From Chloroflexota bacterium (GTDB lineage Bacteria; Chloroflexota; Chloroflexia; Chloroheliales; Chloroheliaceae), in the NCBI GenBank assembly GCA_028287745.1, contig JAQBPB010000133.1, forward strand, positions 27,418 through 91,417: 64,000 nucleotides of DNA, given 5' to 3'. Shown here piece by piece: positions 62,497 to 64,000 of this stretch. Under the pieces are notes generated by a model. It was not told the DNA's origin and ran no database searches. It saw nothing but the letters and a program-made list of their open reading frames with translations. A program made the position numbers and the translations under genes. Numbering within the stretch: the first letter of the stretch is position 1; each line of letters begins with the position of its first letter.

Positions 62497-63924
62497 TTAA
62501 ACTATATCGTAAATAATGTTACTCTGGCTGTCGACATGGACCTTGAAACTTTTCAAAGGCGAGTTAGCCGGGCGGCGGGTCGGAGCGCCAGTAATAATAT
62601 TAAACGGAACATTGTGCAGGTCGCACATCAGGGCTTGCTGCGACTGGTCAAAAACCAGGGTGTAGGGCCGGTGGGTGCAGATTCCACTGTAGGCTTTAAC
62701 CGAACCGTCCTGCTCGTGAATGACAAAGGCCGTTTCGCCGGTGTCGGGCGTGGTAAATTTCAAAGCGCTCCCGGTGGGCAGGCTGGCGAAATTACCCAGG
62801 ACGAGGCTTCGCCCGGTCGTACTACTGGCCTGTGAAGCTGCGCTGCTGGCAGCCGGGGTAGTCGTTGCGGGTGAAGCCGGTTGTGTCGTGGTTGTGGCCG
62901 ACGATGAACCGACCTGCCGCCTGGAGGCGCTGCTGGATGTGGCTGTAGCAGGGCTGGTCTGGGCCGTCGCGCTGGCAGCCGGAGTGGGAGTAGCCGCAGG
63001 GGCCTGTGAAGGAGCCTGGGTAACGCCGCTGCCGGTGGTTGCCCCGGAAGTGGCCGGGGTGGCGTCCTGGGCCAGCACTTGCGGCTTTTCACCGGTCTGC
63101 ACCCGGCCCAACAAATAACCTGCCGTACCGCTTACAGCCACCCCGGCCAACAGAGTAGAGCCGGTTAAAGTTAGAAATCGACGCCGGGCCATAGTAATCT
63201 GGCCGGACTGTACCGCGACCGGGGAAAAACCGCTCGCAACAGCCCCGGCCGGTTCCGCGTTTGCGGCCCTTCTAACCTGCGCCCTGGACGTGTAAATGGC
63301 AACCCCGGCCAGTTGCACGATAATAACGGCAAAGGTTAGACCAATAACCGCGTAATAAAAGGCATTCTCACGGGCATTCAAGGACTGGAAGGCAATGGTG
63401 TGAAGTACAACCAGTCCACCCAATAAATAATTAAAGCGCTGCAAGGTTTTCCAGCGTTTACCTTTAAGCAGTTTAAGCGAGACCTGGTTGGAAGTAACCA
63501 GCAGGGCCAGCATTATTAACGTACCCACCAGGCCCACATTGTTACTTAATTCAAAAAGACCGAAAGTTGGGCTTAAAGTTTGGGGGTTGTTGCCAACGAA
63601 AAAATTTAAGATACTTTTACCCGGATATATTTGGAATGAAAAAACCACGTGGAGACAGGCTGTAATCCCGGACCAGATACCAACATCCCGCCGGAAGTTG
63701 ATATTCACCGGGTTTTTTCGCTTGCGCAACAGGTTAAAAGGGCCAATCATCAGGGTAACAGCCAGCAAGACCAGGGAAACATAGCCTAATCCAATAGATA
63801 AAGTTTCCTCAAAACTGTTAGTCGGGCCATAAAGGGCAGCCAGATAGCAGCCAACCAGGCTTATAAAGAGCATTACCAGGTTTGTTGTAAGACGGCTGTT
63901 ATTAAAATAAAATTTGCCAGGCAT
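62497..63924 (-). CDS. Ferric reductase-like membrane domain fused to a Rieske [2Fe-2S] domain
   Basis: 475 residues. The N-terminal 215 residues have six to seven helices with His pairs (ACLHVVFSFQIYP, LVVLHTIAFQSL) typical of ferric reductase-like/YedZ haem-binding membrane proteins. Next comes ARRRFLTLTGSTLLAGVAV, which looks like an internal Tat-type or anchor helix, then a long Ala/Thr/Pro/Ser linker (about 290-380). The C-terminus is a Rieske domain: CTHRPY and CDLHN supply two Cys and two His. The arrangement suggests electron passage between a membrane haem and an extracytoplasmic Fe-S centre. AAGGAAAT lies 10 nt before the ATG. Confidence 0.88.
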   Translation of the reverse strand: MPGKFYFNNSRLTTNLVMLFISLVGCYLAALYGPTNSFEETLSIGLGYVSLVLLAVTLMIGPFNLLRKRKNPVNINFRRDVGIWSGITACLHVVFSFQIYPGKSILNFFVGNNPQTLSPTFGLFELSNNVGLVGTLIMLALLVTSNQVSLKLLKGKRWKTLQRFNYLLGGLVVLHTIAFQSLNARENAFYYAVIGLTFAVIIVQLAGVAIYTSRAQVRRAANAEPAGAVASGFSPVAVQSGQITMARRRFLTLTGSTLLAGVAVSGTAGYLLGRVQTGEKPQVLAQDATPATSGATTGSGVTQAPSQAPAATPTPAASATAQTSPATATSSSASRRQVGSSSATTTTQPASPATTTPAASSAASQASSTTGRSLVLGNFASLPTGSALKFTTPDTGETAFVIHEQDGSVKAYSGICTHRPYTLVFDQSQQALMCDLHNVPFNIITGAPTRRPANSPLKSFKVHVDSQSNIIYDIV

Positions 63925-64000
63925 ACAAAATATTTCCTTAAATAAACTTTAGAATTACTCCTTAAACGATTGGAATATGGGAAGCACCGGAGTAAAAGCA

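Noticed and set aside
1..64000. tRNA, rRNA and CRISPR genes
   Set aside because: The longer gaps were scanned by eye for tRNA T-arm motifs, rRNA-like blocks and regular repeats; none was found. A covariance-model search would be decisive.

Overview
The window looks like the chromosome of a free-living bacterium, most likely a member of the Chloroflexota. The clues are several secreted proteins built on tandem 'YW..NGGL..FGYPI' modules, a sufR-sufCDSUB operon with SufU, a Ser/Thr kinase fused to a TolB-like propeller, and moderately GC-rich coding sequence separated by AT-rich gaps. The phylum is an inference from gene content. I see no rRNA, tRNA, CRISPR array, phage or insertion-sequence gene. 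Coding density is high, genes lie on both strands, and many units end in clear rho-independent hairpins.

Layout, left to right. 1-12.1 kb: the end of a FhuF-like ferric reductase, an MFS transporter, an HSL-type esterase, a membrane-anchored SDR, a two-gene unit of unknown function (a 50-residue protein plus a 657-residue protein with winged-helix-like segments), a DUF4436 membrane protein, oligoendopeptidase F, an AcuC/HDAC-type deacetylase and an ASCH-like protein. 12.3-19.8 kb: a cell-surface block in which three exported enzymes (sorbosone/glucose dehydrogenase-like propeller, CAP/SCP protein, C39-like peptidase) carry the same duplicated module; a C39-TPR lipoprotein and a GNAT protein lie between them. 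20.1-26.5 kb: the iron-sulphur assembly operon sufR-sufC-sufD-sufS-sufU-sufB (minus strand), headed by a good promoter and an IscR-type palindrome.

26.6-34.6 kb: a small hydrophilic protein, a Ser/Thr kinase with a beta-propeller sensor, an AlaX-type tRNA editing protein, an aminotransferase, a lipoprotein and a GT-C-like membrane protein. 34.6-35.0 kb holds REP-like inverted repeats. 35.0-42.5 kb: an M16 protease, a small membrane protein, YraN, a metallophosphoesterase, a UspA-TrkA-TrkA cassette and a second M3 peptidase. 42.7-52.3 kb (all minus): gap, leuCD, a degenerate double-cyclase/ATPase protein paired with a winged-helix AAA ATPase, and ftsH with a 26-bp perfect palindrome in its leader.

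52.6-64.0 kb: an RNase Z-like MBL protein, a TPR protein, an Eis-like acetyltransferase, a GAF-GAF-PAS histidine kinase, a membrane-anchored beta-lactamase-like protein, a D-threonine aldolase-type enzyme, a small membrane protein and a ferric reductase-Rieske fusion.

Iron and Fe-S chemistry recurs: FhuF-like reductase, the SUF operon with its Rrf2 regulator, LeuCD and the Rieske fusion. Most other genes are housekeeping, stress or envelope functions. The least explained parts are the 4.6-6.9 kb unit, the duplicated surface module, the 46.3-50.0 kb ATPase/cyclase-like pair and the C-terminal Rieske fusion.
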